Below are positions 29,991 through 43,026 of a stretch of 64,000 bases of DNA, in pieces. This DNA comes from Adiantum capillus-veneris (lineage: Eukaryota > Streptophyta > Polypodiopsida > Polypodiales > Pteridaceae). The notes under the pieces are model-generated. The model had not been told where the DNA came from, ran no database searches, and worked only from the letters and a program-made list of their open reading frames with translations. Numbering within the stretch: the stretch's first letter is position 1; every line of letters starts with the position of its first letter. Location of the stretch: positions 180,786,240 to 180,850,239 of the forward strand of contig CM043944.1 in the NCBI GenBank assembly GCA_014529385.2, written 5' to 3'. The translations under genes and the position numbers were made by a program.

Positions 29991-32286
29991 TTGGAAAATC
30001 CGCAAACAAAAGAGAGGCCACTTCATTTCTCTTTTACCCATCAACATGGGCTGAATGAAGAAAATCCAAGATCTTGCATACGATCAAATACATGTATTTC
30101 AAACATTCACAACACACACCACACATAGTTAGTCTTTCTTTTCACATGTGTTTACCATTTCTCATCATCGAGAGAAATTTTGTAAACATCTAGCATGTTG
30201 TCAATAACGGTCACATCACAATCTATGGAAGGCACTATATAATCAGAAAATAAAATATTTCATCAAGAATTGTTGAGTAGAAAGAAAGTGACAGCTAGAT
30301 ATCTATACAAGCAAGTTTACTTGTGGAGCCTTGAGCACCTTTTTGGTTCTTTTGGGAGACTTCTTGGGCTTCTTGGATCTAACAAAATCCAATCGTTTCT
30401 TTATAGAGGAGATTGTACTAATGTTTACTCTTTTCGACGAAGAGGTGGCTTTCTTGGAAGCTGAGCCAATCTCCTCAATACCATTTTCATTTCTTCAAGA
30501 ACGTGCTCTAAAGCAAACAAAAATATACTTCTCACAAACATAATCTAAATAGTATGAGCACTTTAACAATTTTGTAGTTTTTATAAATGCCAAAAATAAC
30601 CTTTATATAAGTTCCCTTCATCACGTGGGTAGGTGCCTCGAGTGTAAGCTAGCCACCAAGGGCAATACTCAATTTCCCAAGCAATCAAACCATAATCTCT
30701 CATCCATAGTGGATACATACACTCCTCACAAGAGAGGTCCCTCCAACTTTCAACAGCAATTGGCAACTTCTCCAACAAAGTTTGATTGTAAAGCTGAATT
30801 AGCCATCTACATAAAATGCAGTTATCTATATTTGAACTCCTTTCCTAAGTGAATTATCTATTATACAAACTCTAAGTAAAAAATAAAATAACAACCATAA
30901 AGATATAAATTGTATTACCTGAATAATACTCTCCTCGAAGATTCCACAAGATCTGGAATTTTTTCATCCGACTCTTTTGTGTTGAGCTTACTCCAAAGCT
31001 CCACAAAATCTTTATCAATGTGGTCCCTCAATTGGTGATGAAACCATGCTTCAAAGCCCTCCGGAATTTCTTCAATCAATTTTCCTTTGATCCTTCAGCA
31101 TTGCTTCAAGATACTTCCCCAATACCACTCTTTACGCAAGTACATTCTAAATTTCATCGCACTAATATAACGCTCAGAAGTAAAATCATCTACACGGCAA
31201 TGCATCAAAGAGAGCAAGATTTCTTTTTTCCTATAGAGCAAACAATAAACAAACCATAAATGCATTGATTCATTTGATGATTTCATGTGTATTTTTTATC
31301 CAAAAATTATTACCTCTCTGGTGATATTTTAGAAGTTGCCAAAGAGTGGACCTTGTCTCTTGTAAGGCCCACTTGATCGTTTTCTCTTATCCAATTGAAG
31401 TTAAATAATAAAGAGAAGAACCCTTGGCCATTGGCGGGGTTGGCAATGGCCAACATCTATGTTGCATTAGCACGAGATCAAATCAAATCAATTTTTCAAT
31501 CAAATAAATCAAATTCAAATGACATGTCAACTTACAATTTTGTAGAAATTCAAACACAAACGGTGAGAAGAGAAAGTGTTTACCTTATAAGCTCTTTCTT
31601 TGAATATTTTTTCTACTCTTCCTCGAGTAACCATTTCCTTTTCTGGCAGCAAAATCGAGGGATCTTTGATCTCTTGGATCTCTTTGATAAGAGAAGTCAA
31701 AGTATTCCTTTTGTAGAGCAAATGAAAAAAAAAGTAAGATTTTACAAAATACTGTCAAGCTTTAGAGATTACATAAAAAGTGTACTTTAAGGCAAAAGAA
31801 TATACCTTCCATATGAGCATTGCTAATAAAAGAGCAGGAGTGTTGTACCAACTCCCTTTAGATGCCTTCTTCTCACAAGCAAGCTCTACCTCTATCCATC
31901 GAACCCAATCTTGGGGAAAGTCTTTCATTAAAGAATCTTTGCTTGCCACAGCCAGTTTTTGGAACAAGAAGATCTCCTGCCCAAAATTTGTGCTCACGGT
32001 GGTTCTACCAATCCTAAACCACAATATCTTAAATTAAATGGCAAGCGAATGACATCGATAAAGTAATAGAAATAACTTTAAAAACAACAAATGTGCCTAC
32101 TCATTTTGAGAGCGCAAAGCTAGCATAAGCTCCCCCTCTGCACTTCTATCAACATAGACAAATTGACACTTCACAGAACAATGTCTCCACTTTATCATTG
32201 AAAGTTCTACAACAAAAAAAAAGAAAATTAGAAAGCGTAGAGTAATACAAGTCAACTTTACATTAAACAAAAAAGAAATCAGCTAC

Positions 32287-32901
32287 GTGTTTTTATTAAG
32301 CTCATCCAAGTTTTCAAACCTTGATTACCATCGAAAACGATAAATTTTTCCCCCCTTAAGTCTTCCCACTCAAGGGGAAGGGAATTATCAAAATCATCGC
32401 TTATTTCTCGCCAAATAGGCCCCCATTCATCTTTGTCTAAGTCGGAAACATAATGGTGATCATGGCCTGGCTTCTTAAATGACACAAGAAATGGAGCTCC
32501 AAGAACACTGTATCCAGACATCTCAGACCTTTTCACCAAGCCCTCATTGCCTGGACCCACCGCTCTAATGGATTCATTTTCCATCAAGCTGCAGAGAGGA
32601 ATGCGAGGAGGTTCCCCACCTCTCTTTACAATAAAACCCTCTAGAATCTCCTCCAATATTCGACCATGAACATCCTTTCCAAATACTGTTGGATGATCGG
32701 GAGGTTTAGCAACAATTATTGTTGCTTCAGACACACTGTGAGCCACCAATTCACCTTGTGTAGCATGAATATCTATGAACACCTCTTCTTCATGCACATC
32801 ACCCAAAATATCCTCCTTTCGACGGACATTGGAAGATGCAATGGAAGATCGTGCATTGGCACTATGCCCTCTAGTGCCAGACCTTAATGTGTATCCTACT
32901 C
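32287..32901 (-). CDS. ParB-like (DGNxxLKxW) exon of the methyltransferase gene
   Basis: This open 205-residue exon contains DIHATQGELVAHSVSEAT, KPPDHPTVFGKDVHGRIL, PFLVSFKKPGHDHHYVSD and, at its end, KFIVFDGNQGLKTWMSLI. The last resembles the DGxHRlxAw motif of the ParB/sulfiredoxin fold, with QG in place of HR. The next exon (LSMIKWRHCSVKCQFVYVD followed by ALRSQNE) fits the strand and the helix with a conserved Asn that follow in that fold. If the His-Arg pair is needed for nucleotide handling, this copy may have lost it. Confidence 0.55.
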
Positions 32902-33083
32902 CTACAAGCAAAAAACAATAAGAACACAACTAGTTTAGTGAGCATGTGGAGACAAATAAAAAGAACACAAATAGCTTAATGTATTTGAACTTACTTTGAG
33001 AGATACCTGTCCTGTCACGTTTAGATGGTGTACGAGCCATAATCTATCAACCACAAACAACAAAAATCTTCTTAGCAATGAAC

Positions 33084-33863
33084 AATACAAATATAAGATT
33101 CTAAATTTCGGCAGCACAACGGCGTAAAATGAAAATTAAAAAAAAAACCATTCTCAACTTGCTCATGGCAAGGAAACATACAAATCCACTTTGACATTTA
33201 TATACCTCTTCTCTACAATGACTTATTCTTACATCATTGTAATTGTTACTGTAAGTGTGTTTAGTATGTGTGTATGCAAGTGTGTTGATGCATGTGAATG
33301 CAAGTGTTTATATGTGTGTGTGTGGATGTATGCATGATTGTGTGTGTGTGAATGTAAGTGTAAAATGTGTGTGTCTGTATGCATGATTGTGTGTGTGTTT
33401 GTGCTATATATGCAAGTGTGTTGATGTTGTGAATGCAAGTGTTTATATATGTGTATGTGTGCGTATGCATGGCAATACAAATATAAACTTCTAAATTTCG
33501 GCAGCATAACGATGTAAAATGTAAATTAAAAAAAAAAACATTCTCTACTTGCTCATGGCAAGGAAAAATACAAATCCACTTTGACATTTGTATACCTCTT
33601 CTCTACAACGACCTGTTCTTACATCATTGTAATTGTTACTGTAAGTGTGTTTAGTATGTGTGTATGCAAATGTGTTGATGTGTGTGAATGCAAGTGTTTA
33701 TATGTGTGTGTGTGGATGTATGTGCATGCATGATTGTGTGTGTGTGAATGTAAGTGTAATATGTGTGTGTCTGTATGCATGATTGTGTTTGTGTTTGTGC
33801 TATGTATGCAAGCGTGTTGATGTTGTGAATGCAAGTGTTTATATATGTGTATGTGTGTATGTA
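33084..33863. repeat. 390-bp tandem duplication upstream of the methyltransferase-like gene
   Basis: 33084-33473 and 33474-33863 are near-copies. Both contain AATACAAATATAA, CTAAATTTCGGCAGCA, a poly(A) run, CTTGCTCATGGCAAGGA, TACCTCTTCTCTACAA and a TG-rich tail with ATGCATGATTGTG. The first copy starts about 45 bp upstream of the gene's ATG, so a promoter segment has been duplicated. Confidence 0.85.
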
Positions 33864-34028
33864 TGCAAGTGTGTTGATGTTGTGAATGCAAGTGTTTATA
33901 TATGTGTGTGTATGTATGTATGTATGTGTGTGTATGAAAGTGTAATGTGTGTGCGTATGCATGATTGTGTGTGTGTTTGTGCTATGTGTGCAAGTGTTTT
34001 GATGTGTGTGAATGCATGTGTGTGTGTG

Positions 34029-34123
34029 CTTACCTGCGCACGCTCGCCCGATCCACCGGAGGAGGTCCAATAGGAGCTCCATTGGAGCTCCTCCGACGGA
34101 TCGGGCAAGCTTGCACAGGTAAG
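34029..34123. repeat. 95-bp foldback hairpin between TG and CA tracts
   Basis: The arms at 34029-34064 and 34088-34123 pair at 31 of 36 positions (outer ends CTTACCTG and CAGGTAAG). The loop itself contains TCCAAT/ATTGGA and GGAGCTCC, so almost the whole segment is palindromic. (TG)n on the left and (CA)n on the right extend the symmetry. No ORF is present. Confidence 0.9.
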
Positions 34124-34199
34124 AACACACACACACACACACACTCACACACAGACACACACGTGAGTAGAAAATCTACACACACACACACACATAGTA

Positions 34200-34432
34200 C
34201 CTTGTCTTCTTTTACTCCTTATTCTTCATAGCAAAACTCCACTTTCTTTTCACTCCACTTTCATCTCCTTCTTCACAGAAAAACTCCACTTTCACTTCAC
34301 TCCACTTTAATCTCAATTAAAACTCAATTTAAACTTCACTCCACTTTCATCTCAACTACTACTTTTCTCACACACACCATATATTACAAAAAATGATATT
34401 GTGGTATAAACACTCTCACACACACATTCATT

Positions 34433-34464
<32 letters not shown>

Positions 34465-34951
34465 CACACACTAAGATATACACAAAATGGATTCATATAT
34501 ATAATTTTACTAAAAAAATACTACGTTTTTTACACACACACACAGAGCCATATATTGAAAAAAATGATTGTATGTGTTTGTGTGTATAAAAAACGTAGCA
34601 TTCTTAAAGTTAAGTTATATACACACACACACGCACACACAAGATGGAAAAACTATGTGCACAGTCATACATACATACACTCTCTAGAGGTAATTATATA
34701 TATCTTAACTTAAAAAAATGCTATGTTGTTTACACACCCCCACAAAATCATTTATACACACACACAGTAATGTATATAACTTAACTAAAAAAATTATATA
34801 TACACACTACCAAAAACACTCACACACATATATATAAAATGGCAAGATGGAAGCATATATATAACTTAACTAAAAAAATTGCTACGTTTTTTATACAAAG
34901 TCAGTCATATAGAATGCTACCCTTTTTGTACACACACTCACACAATCATAC

Positions 34952-35009
<58 letters not shown>

Positions 35010-35332
35010 AAGATGGAGACACTATTAGACTGCATTAAATGCAGTCCTTGAACCACCATTTAGAAATTAAATGGCCCCTCAAATTTGATGACATATTCCA
35101 CTGCACATACATTCACAACCATCATATATTAAATTCACTTGTCTAATTATGATTTTCATTATTCTTTGAGCCGTCACAAGATCTTATGCAACTGTCTTTT
35201 CGTCTACCTACCAATCTTTCACTTTCATTAACCTTCACATCTTTCATTAACTTTCACTAGTTTCATTAACCTTCACTTAATCCACCACAGTTTTCTCGCA
35301 TTTCCACCCTGTAATCTTTTGCTTGAGAGAAT
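34200..35332. other. AT-rich stretch with (TA)n and (CA)n tracts
   Basis: No gene seen. Repeated words (CTCCACTTTC; TAACTTAACTAAAAAAATTGCTACG and variants of it) recur at about 34260-34340 and every 100-150 bp from 34510 to 34880. (TA)n runs lie at 34434-34457 and 34955-34988, the second followed by (CA)n to 35008. It precedes the Mutator-like gene and could be its 5' non-coding region. Confidence 0.6.
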
Positions 35333-38300
35333 ATGTCCAACATGAAAGTAACAATAACTTGGAAGGTTGGTGGTCAGATAGTCATCCGCGACATTCAGTT
35401 GAAGGGAAACTCATTGTTGCTTAGTGCTTACTATTTGCAGAGTTTGCTGCCTCCATCTTGCCATTTTCAGTCACTATCTGCTCTTATTGAAAGTGATTGT
35501 GGCCTAACAAAAGTCTTACTGCAACCACAGTGGGATATCGAAGGTCATCAGCATTTCTTAATAGATGGATCTTTTTCGAGCTTGTTTGAGATGCTTCATT
35601 CAGACACATTTATACAGGTATCTGACAATGAGAAAGGAAATGACAAAGAGATATCTGAAGATGTTTTAAGCATTGTGCATCTTGAAAGTAGTGGTGACGA
35701 TATAGGACAGCTCAAAACTCAGTCAATCGTCATTTGGATTCAACCAAATCCAGGGGCAAAAAAGTTAAATGATCTGTTAACATTATGTGGAGCTCCTTTG
35801 CAAGTTGTTGAACTTCCAAAACATTATGATGGAAATTTCTGTTTTGAGTTACCTGCAACTCAAGATAAAACAAAACGAATGACAGGGATGGAACAATACT
35901 TTGATGGTCACTTGTGGACTCGCCCATCTGTGACAACCATGGCAATAGAATGCACAATTCGTCTAAGCCACTGTTTGGGATGCATGCAGTGCAATTATTC
36001 AACGTGTCCTCATTATATTAAGGAACAAGAATTTAATAGTAGAGATTTTCATGGATATTTGGACAGACAGGTCAAAAAGGACTACCTTGCAATGGAAGAG
36101 AATACAACAATAACTTGTCATTATTGTCAAAAGGTTGTTACTTGTGTTGCTGCTTGTCCCTGCAAAATCTATTATGTTTTGCTAGAGATGGTACAATGTC
36201 GGGACTAGCAATACATGTTGGTAAACATTGTCATAATGTTAAGGTAGGAACCTCTAGGGCTGCTATTTCAAGAGTGCGAAAACTGGTAGGTGCAGTACTA
36301 AAAATAGAAAAGGGTGGCCCAAGAAAAATTCAAATGTTGGTGGCTCAACAACTTCTGCTTCACTCCTTGATTGGTGAGGAAGCTGAAGTTACATCCAATG
36401 TACAATTCAATGATTTTTTTGGAAGAAATGATGCCACTGGTTGAAACCAAAGGGTAAGAGAAACTCAATTTTGTTCCTTGAATTTGTTAATTTTTTAACT
36501 ATTATAAATTCAGCTTTCTTGTGATGCATCATGTATGTTTTCTTCAATTGTTTCAAAGGAGAGGAAGAGTCAAGGTGTTGTTATTGGGGATGGATATGAT
36601 AATATTTTATTGCTTCAAAAAAAATGCATGTTTCCTTTTTTTCATGGGAGTAGATTTCCTGGCCAGGGTGAAGAGGATGACAAGTGCTTCCTATTTAAAA
36701 TGTCCACTAAAGGACCAGGTTCTGGGATTGATCTAGTAAATTGGATGAAAAGAACTGAAACTCGTGACTTGAGAAATGCGTGGGTACATTTTGATTTTAC
36801 CCATAGATTAGATGGATGGGCAACAATGTCATGCTCAGTTTATGATCCAAGGTAATCTTTAAGTATTTAAAAATATCATATATTTTTATCATTAAATAAA
36901 AGAAGATGTGTGAAAATGTTTATGTTGAATATCTTGCAGCATACGATCACTACAAATAATTGCTATATGTGAAACTAAAGAGGAGGATGCAAAGACTTAA
37001 TTTATTTTTTGGGAGAACCTTAATTCAACAATGGAAAAGTACGGACATGGTGCAACTGACTTTGCAGGTTTTATGTCTGATGAAGCTGGTGCAAATTGGA
37101 ATGCTATTCGAACAGTCTTCAATGGTGGGCCAGATAATATCATGGAGGGGCGTGAATGGTCATGCCTATTTCATTGGGAGCAGAGTCTCCAAAAATATGC
37201 TAAAAAGTGGATACCTCAACATCTAACAAATCAACACATTGATATGTGTGAGGAATGGAGAGCTTGTAAGACCATTGTGCTTGCATCTCAAAAGGCACTT
37301 TCAATTCAAAAATGGTGGAGACAGCATCTATCTACAGAGAGCATCACAAGAGTGAGCAGATGGTTTAAATGGTGGGAGCAACAAATTTCACACTGGGGAG
37401 GAATTGGAACAGATGTAAGTACCTTTATGACAATCTATATTTTTAGAAAAATTTATAAGCTTTTCATACATGAAATTTATAAATTTTAATTCATGTTTCT
37501 TTGAATTTCATAGGGTGGTCTAAGTCCGTGGGAGCGGGCACAAATTCTCAATGTTAATTTAGTGATGATGATATTGGATCTCAAAAAGAAACAACCACAC
37601 CTTTGTGATCTCAAAGAAACAATGTGTTTGAGAGTGATGTGCCACGCACTCAGTGGGCGCTCAGGAGAATGCCCATTCAAAGTCAAAGAAAATGTTTTGG
37701 AATAGTAGGGAGAAAAAATTGTGACAATATCTTGCATAGCTCAATTGGTCTTGTTGCTCCATGTATATGGTCCGAAAGAATGTTCAAGGGTAAAGCAATT
37801 GAGCAATGGTTATGGTTTTGTAATCATGATATTTTGCGTACTCAATCAATCAAAAGATAAGTCAAAGATTTACCTCCTCCTCCAAATGTTTGGCCAGTAG
37901 CAAGAGGGACAGATATCTCCACAGAGGAACTTGCCACGCTGCATCTGAGTGGATTTCGGACAGAGAATTCAATGGTAAATCCACAATCTCTTGCTGGTGA
38001 CTGCAAAGAAGGTGGTGGCAGCTCGAGGAAGAAAAAGTGGAGGCATGGAATCTCTAAAGAGGCCATGAAGAAATTGGAAGCATGTAATAGTATGGCAATT
38101 ATATTTTTGGATGAAGTGAAAAGGTCTCAAGAGCATGTAATTTTCCGAGTTCTCACTGAAAATAGTTATGAGATTCATATAAAACAGAGTCCAACATGCA
38201 CGTGTCCGGATTTTCAAAAGCAAGAGAATACCAACAAATCCTTTTTGGCATGCAAACATATGTACTATGTGTACACAAAAGTGCTCAGACTTGAACCTAA

Positions 38301-38391
38301 GGAGCACATGATTATTCATCAGCCAACCCTCTCACGAATGGACATCGCTTTTATTCTTGGACAACCAAGGAGGGTTTCTCCCTCCATTTAA
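35333..38391 (+). pseudogene. Mutator-like transposase gene with SWIM zinc finger
   Basis: The first exon (from ATG 35333) ends with Cys-rich text (CLGCMQCNYSTCPH, TCHYCQKVVTCVAACPC). After a frame shift near 36165, KHCHNVKVGTSRAAISRVRK continues. An intron ends at 36559; the next exon has GVVIGDGYDNILL and HFDFTHRLDGWATMSC. An intron at about 36852-36939 leads to FAGFMSDEAGANWNAIRTV and CLFHWEQSLQKYAKKW, the D..D..E-like core of MULE transposases. An exon to 37413 (GGIGTD/GTAAGT) is followed by GGLSPWERAQIL from 37514. The C-terminus has a SWIM finger: CTCPDF, then FLACKHMYYV (CxC...CxH). A TAA near 36989 replaces an expected Gln, and at least two frameshifts are present. No terminal inverted repeats were identified. 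Confidence 0.75.
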
Positions 38392-38722
38392 TTACAGCTG
38401 GTTTGGTATGCATCTTTCACTCTTCTAGAATATTGATCTATGATATTAAAGTGTTTTTCTGTATTTATTTTGGTTTATTACACTTGTGATTATTTATCTT
38501 GCAAAAAAATTGTTTATGCAGCAAAGGATTTCAAATTTCAAGCAAAAGACATGAAGCAACTTGCAAGCTATTTGGGAGCAAATTACTTGCCTTTTAGAGT
38601 GACCATTACATTTATGGCGACTATCCTTTTTTGTACTCTAATTTTGATCTTATCCTGTGGTAGTTTAGCGAATGTACTTACATCCTCAAACTTACATTGT
38701 TTCAAAAAGCTCAAGCTTGGGT

Positions 38723-38870
38723 AAAATAGTATTGTCTCTATCTGGCATGATTTTTGACTTCATCACATTTATATATGCTGTGGATTATTTAACTCTAAAA
38801 ATAGTGTTGTCTCTATTTTGCATGATTTTTTACTTTATCACATGTTTATATGCTCTGGATTATTTGACTC
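38723..38870. repeat. 74-bp tandem duplication
   Basis: 38723-38796 and 38797-38870 share AAAATAGTRTTGTCTCTAT, GCATGATTTTT and GCTSTGGATTATTT, with a few substitutions. It lies in the 3' flank of the Mutator-like gene. Confidence 0.85.
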
Positions 38871-40089
<1,219 letters not shown>

Positions 40090-40239
40090 TGCATTCAAAA
40101 CAGCCTTAAAATCAACATTATATCCCTCATTTGGTCTAATGAGCATTATGTCATCAGCATAAAGCACAATGATCATAATCATAGCATTAGCGCACTTGAT
40201 ATACAAAGTGTTCTCAATTGAAGTATCCTAAAAACCATG
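40090..40239 (-). pseudogene. Older copia RT fragment, 3' side of a nested insertion
   Basis: On the minus strand it reads SIENTLYIKCANAMIM, LYADDIMLIRPNEG and VDFKAVLNAFG, the catalytic YADD region of a Ty1/copia reverse transcriptase. It continues exactly from HAYLVAHGF at 45769 once the copia element at 40240-45768 and one copy of CCATG are removed. Confidence 0.88.
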
Positions 40240-40459
40240 TGAAGTCGCGGAGCGGAGCATGGGTCGACTCTCTCTCACACACACACAAAGATACACAGAG
40301 ATACACAGTACGCAAAGATTCCTGTTTGAAGGGTTATCTCCCAAAACCTTATTATCCACACAAGTATAAGTGAGTATATACAAAGAGTTAGTGATAAGTG
40401 AGTTAGGCAAGCGGGCGGTCATATCCGTATAAGAGGCCACTTGGGCTTTAATCCCAACA
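40240..40459 (-). repeat. 3' LTR of the nested copia element
   Basis: It is about 95 per cent identical to 45549-45768. It contains a (CA)n stretch and GGGCGGTCATATCCG. In element orientation it starts TGTTGGG and ends GACTTCA. Confidence 0.97.
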
Positions 40460-40543
40460 ACCTCCCACTTAAAGTCCAATGTGGCACTTTAAGTAACTGT
40501 AAATCTATGAACATAAATGTACAAAGATTTACATGGCTGCCAT

Positions 40544-41718
40544 CTATCCAATGCCCAATAACTCACGACAATGCACAAAGCCCTCTCCTGGAAGTCCCTT
40601 TGTGAGTAGATCATCAGGATTGTCCTTGGTGTGGATCTTCAGCAGGTGTATCTGCTTGTCTTCAAGTACTTCCCTAATGAAGTGATATTTCACATCAATA
40701 TGCTTAGTCTTCGAATGGAACACTGGATTCTTTGCCAATTGTATAGCACTTTGACTATCACAATATAACTCTGGCATATCTACTTTGATTCCCAAGTCTG
40801 CTACCAATCTACCAAGCCAAATAGCTTCTTTGCATGCCTCATTTGCTGCAACATACTCAGCTTCTGTAGTAGACTGCGTAACACAATCTTGTAATCGAGA
40901 TCGCCATGATATGGCACCTCCAGCCAATGTAAAGACATAGCCTGATGTAGATCTCCTCTTATCCAAGTCTCCTGCATAATCTGAGTCAATGTATCCTCTG
41001 ACAGTCAAATCCTGACTACCATAGCATATGCGCATACTCTTTGTATGTTTTAAGTATCTCATGATACCTTTCACTGCCTCCCAATGTTTCTTGCCGCGAT
41101 TTGACATATATCTGCTAACCACTCCCACTACAAATGAAATATCCGAACGTGTAGCAATCATTGCATACATCAAACTACCCACTGCAGACACATATGGAAT
41201 CTTATCCATTTCAGCCTTTTCTTCCTCAGACACAGGACAATCTTGTTTGCTAAGTTTCACATATGGTGGCAATGGAACACTCAATGCCTTTCCCTTCTCC
41301 ATATTGAAACGTTGCAAAACCTTGTCAATATACTCTGTTTGAGATAACCAAATCAACTTCTTTGATCCGTCTCTCTCAAAGCGCATACCAAGTATATGAC
41401 TTGCCTCACCATGTCTTTCATGTCAAACGATTTTTCCATCTTTGACTTCAAAGCTGAAATTTCTTCCAAGTGTTTGCCAGCAATCAACATGTCATCCACA
41501 TACAAAATAAGGATCAGCCAGCTGCCATCCTTAGCCTTCTTTGTATATAGACAGTGATCGTACTCACTACGTTTGTAGCCTTGAGAAAGCATAAACTGGT
41601 GGAACTTATGGTACCATGCCCTCGGTGATTGTTTTAAGCCATAAAGACTCTTTAACAACTGGCATACCAAATCTTCCTTGCCTTTCTCAACAAACCCCCT
41701 GCATGTAAATTTCCACAT
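40544..41718 (-). pseudogene. Copia RT second half and RNase H
   Basis: LLKSLYGLKQSPRAWYHKF, LILILYVDDMLIAGKH (catalytic YVDD) and SAVGSLMYAMIATRSDIS belong to RT; a frameshift near 41390 separates the two ORFs. RNase H follows: GYIDSDYAGDLDKRRSTSG, STTEAEYVAANEACKEA, CDSQSAIQLAKNPVFHSKTK, with the usual D-E-D residues. It ends with TAG-type terminator text at 40544, close to the purine tract. Confidence 0.93.
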
Positions 41719-42980
41719 CTAAATCACCATGCAAGAATGCTATCTTGACATCCATTTGGTGCAACACCAAATCCAATATAGCAACCAATGCAAGAAAGCA
41801 TCTCAATGTAGTCATCTTGACCACTGGAGAGAAGACTTCATCAAAGTCAATGCCTTGTTCTTGCTTAAATCCCTTGGCAACAAGCCTTGCTTTGTACTTT
41901 GGATGACTATCATTAGCGGTGATCTTATACCTGTAAACCCATTTACAAGGTAGAGCCTTTTTGCCCTGTGGTAATTTAACTAGCTTCCATGTTTGATTCT
42001 TATGCAGAACCGTCATCTCTGATTGCATGGCCAACTGCCATTTTTTCGAGTCACCCACTTGTAATGCTTCCTTGTAACAAGATGGTTCTCCGCAATCTGT
42101 GAGCATGGCATAATTTAGAGATGGCACATAACGATCAGGTGGTTTGGAGACACGCTCAGAACGTCTCACCACAAGTGATTCTGCCTCTCTAGCCACTATA
42201 GGCCTGACCATGCTGTCTTGATGTGCTAGCACTAGGTCCATCTTCCCTGAAGACAACTCTTCTGATCTCCTCTGTCTTCCCTGGCTTAGCGTGAAACTTG
42301 GCTTCATTGAAATGCACATCATTGCTACGAATAAGATTTCTGGACTCAGGATCCCAAAGCCGGTAACCCATCTCACCCGATTCTCTGTAGCCAAGAAATA
42401 TACACTTCTTGCTCTTTGGTTCTAACTTATTCATGAACTCTTTAGGAATATGGCTATAAGCTTCACAACCAAAGACTCTGAGATGCTTATACAAAGGTGC
42501 CTTGCCTGTCCATAGCATCTCGGCCACTGCACTCTTATCCAGACCCCTACTAGGAGACCTGTTGATCAAGTGGACTGCTGTAGCCACTGCTTCCGCCCAA
42601 AATCCATCAGGCAACTCAGCATTTGACAACATGCTTCTGACTTTCTCTTGTATGGTCCTATTCATACGTTCTGCAACCCCATTCTGTGAAGGATTATATG
42701 GTGCAGTAAGTTCCCGCTTAATCCCTTTTGCTTCACAAAAGTCTTGAAAAGCTTTGGAAACGTATTCACCACCATTGTCAGTTCTCAAGCACTTCAGCTT
42801 CTGACCACTTTGATTCTCCACAAGATGCAAGAATGTCTTAAAGACCTTGAGAACCTCATCCTTGTGCTTCAAGAAGTAAACCCATACTTTGCAAGAATAG
42901 TCATCTATGAATGTACAAAAGTATGCTGCTCCCCGTAGTGACAAACTAGGCCATTGGTCCGCATAGATCACTGTGCACAA
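41687..42980 (-). pseudogene. Copia integrase and RT first half
   Basis: YFCTFIDDYSCKVWVYFLKH, CLRTDNGGEYVSKAF and GVAERMNRTIQEKVRSML give the D-D-E integrase core. GCEAYSHIPKEFMNKLEPKS and KCIFLGYRESGEMGYRLWD are typical of the copia integrase C-terminus. After a frameshift near 42250 comes KWVYRYKITANDSHPKYKAR and FLHGDLDVEIYMQGVC of RT. The expected motif-A text (LHQMDVKIAFLHG) is intact. Confidence 0.93.
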
Positions 42981-43026
42981 GAGCTAACCGTTTGTCCCTA
43001 CGATTCCTCTTTGATTTGTGCGGTTC

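Larger units (their letters stand above)
29065..33040 (-). pseudogene. Multi-exon gene with ParB-like motif and permuted amino-methyltransferase domain
   Basis: The start at 33040 gives MARTPSKRDRTGIS. A phase-1 intron (32994-32902, donor GTAAGT, acceptor TTGTAG) leads into the second exon. About 14 exons follow with consistent GT-AG ends, among them 32901-32287, 32206-32101, 32013-31806, 31707-31584, 31457-31314, 31230-30919, about 30806-30604, about 30507-30324, about 30236-30158 and exons in 30060-29065. Several junctions keep phase (for example KT|QLSMIKW and QNE|IGRTTVS). The middle has a Lys-rich stretch (KPKKSPKRTKKVLKAP). Damage is limited: frame changes near 31125 and 30450 and a TAA near 30030. 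A ParB-like module followed by a DNA amino-methyltransferase is known in phage and bacterial proteins; a nuclear, intron-bearing version is unusual. It may be transposon-borne or a decayed paralogue of a host family. Confidence 0.6.

Noticed and set aside
33000-33040. MARTPSK start of the methyltransferase-like gene as a histone H3 tail
   Set aside because: Only MART matches; the text after it and the rest of the protein have no histone fold.
33229-34231. ORFs with HTHTYI and VCVCV proteins over TG/CA tracts
   Set aside because: These are microsatellite translations; both strands are open only because of the dinucleotide repeat.
38723-38870. CRISPR-like array from short repeats (also the repeats at 10969 and 24540)
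   Set aside because: The repeats are direct tandem copies without unique spacers of constant length, and the genome is eukaryotic.
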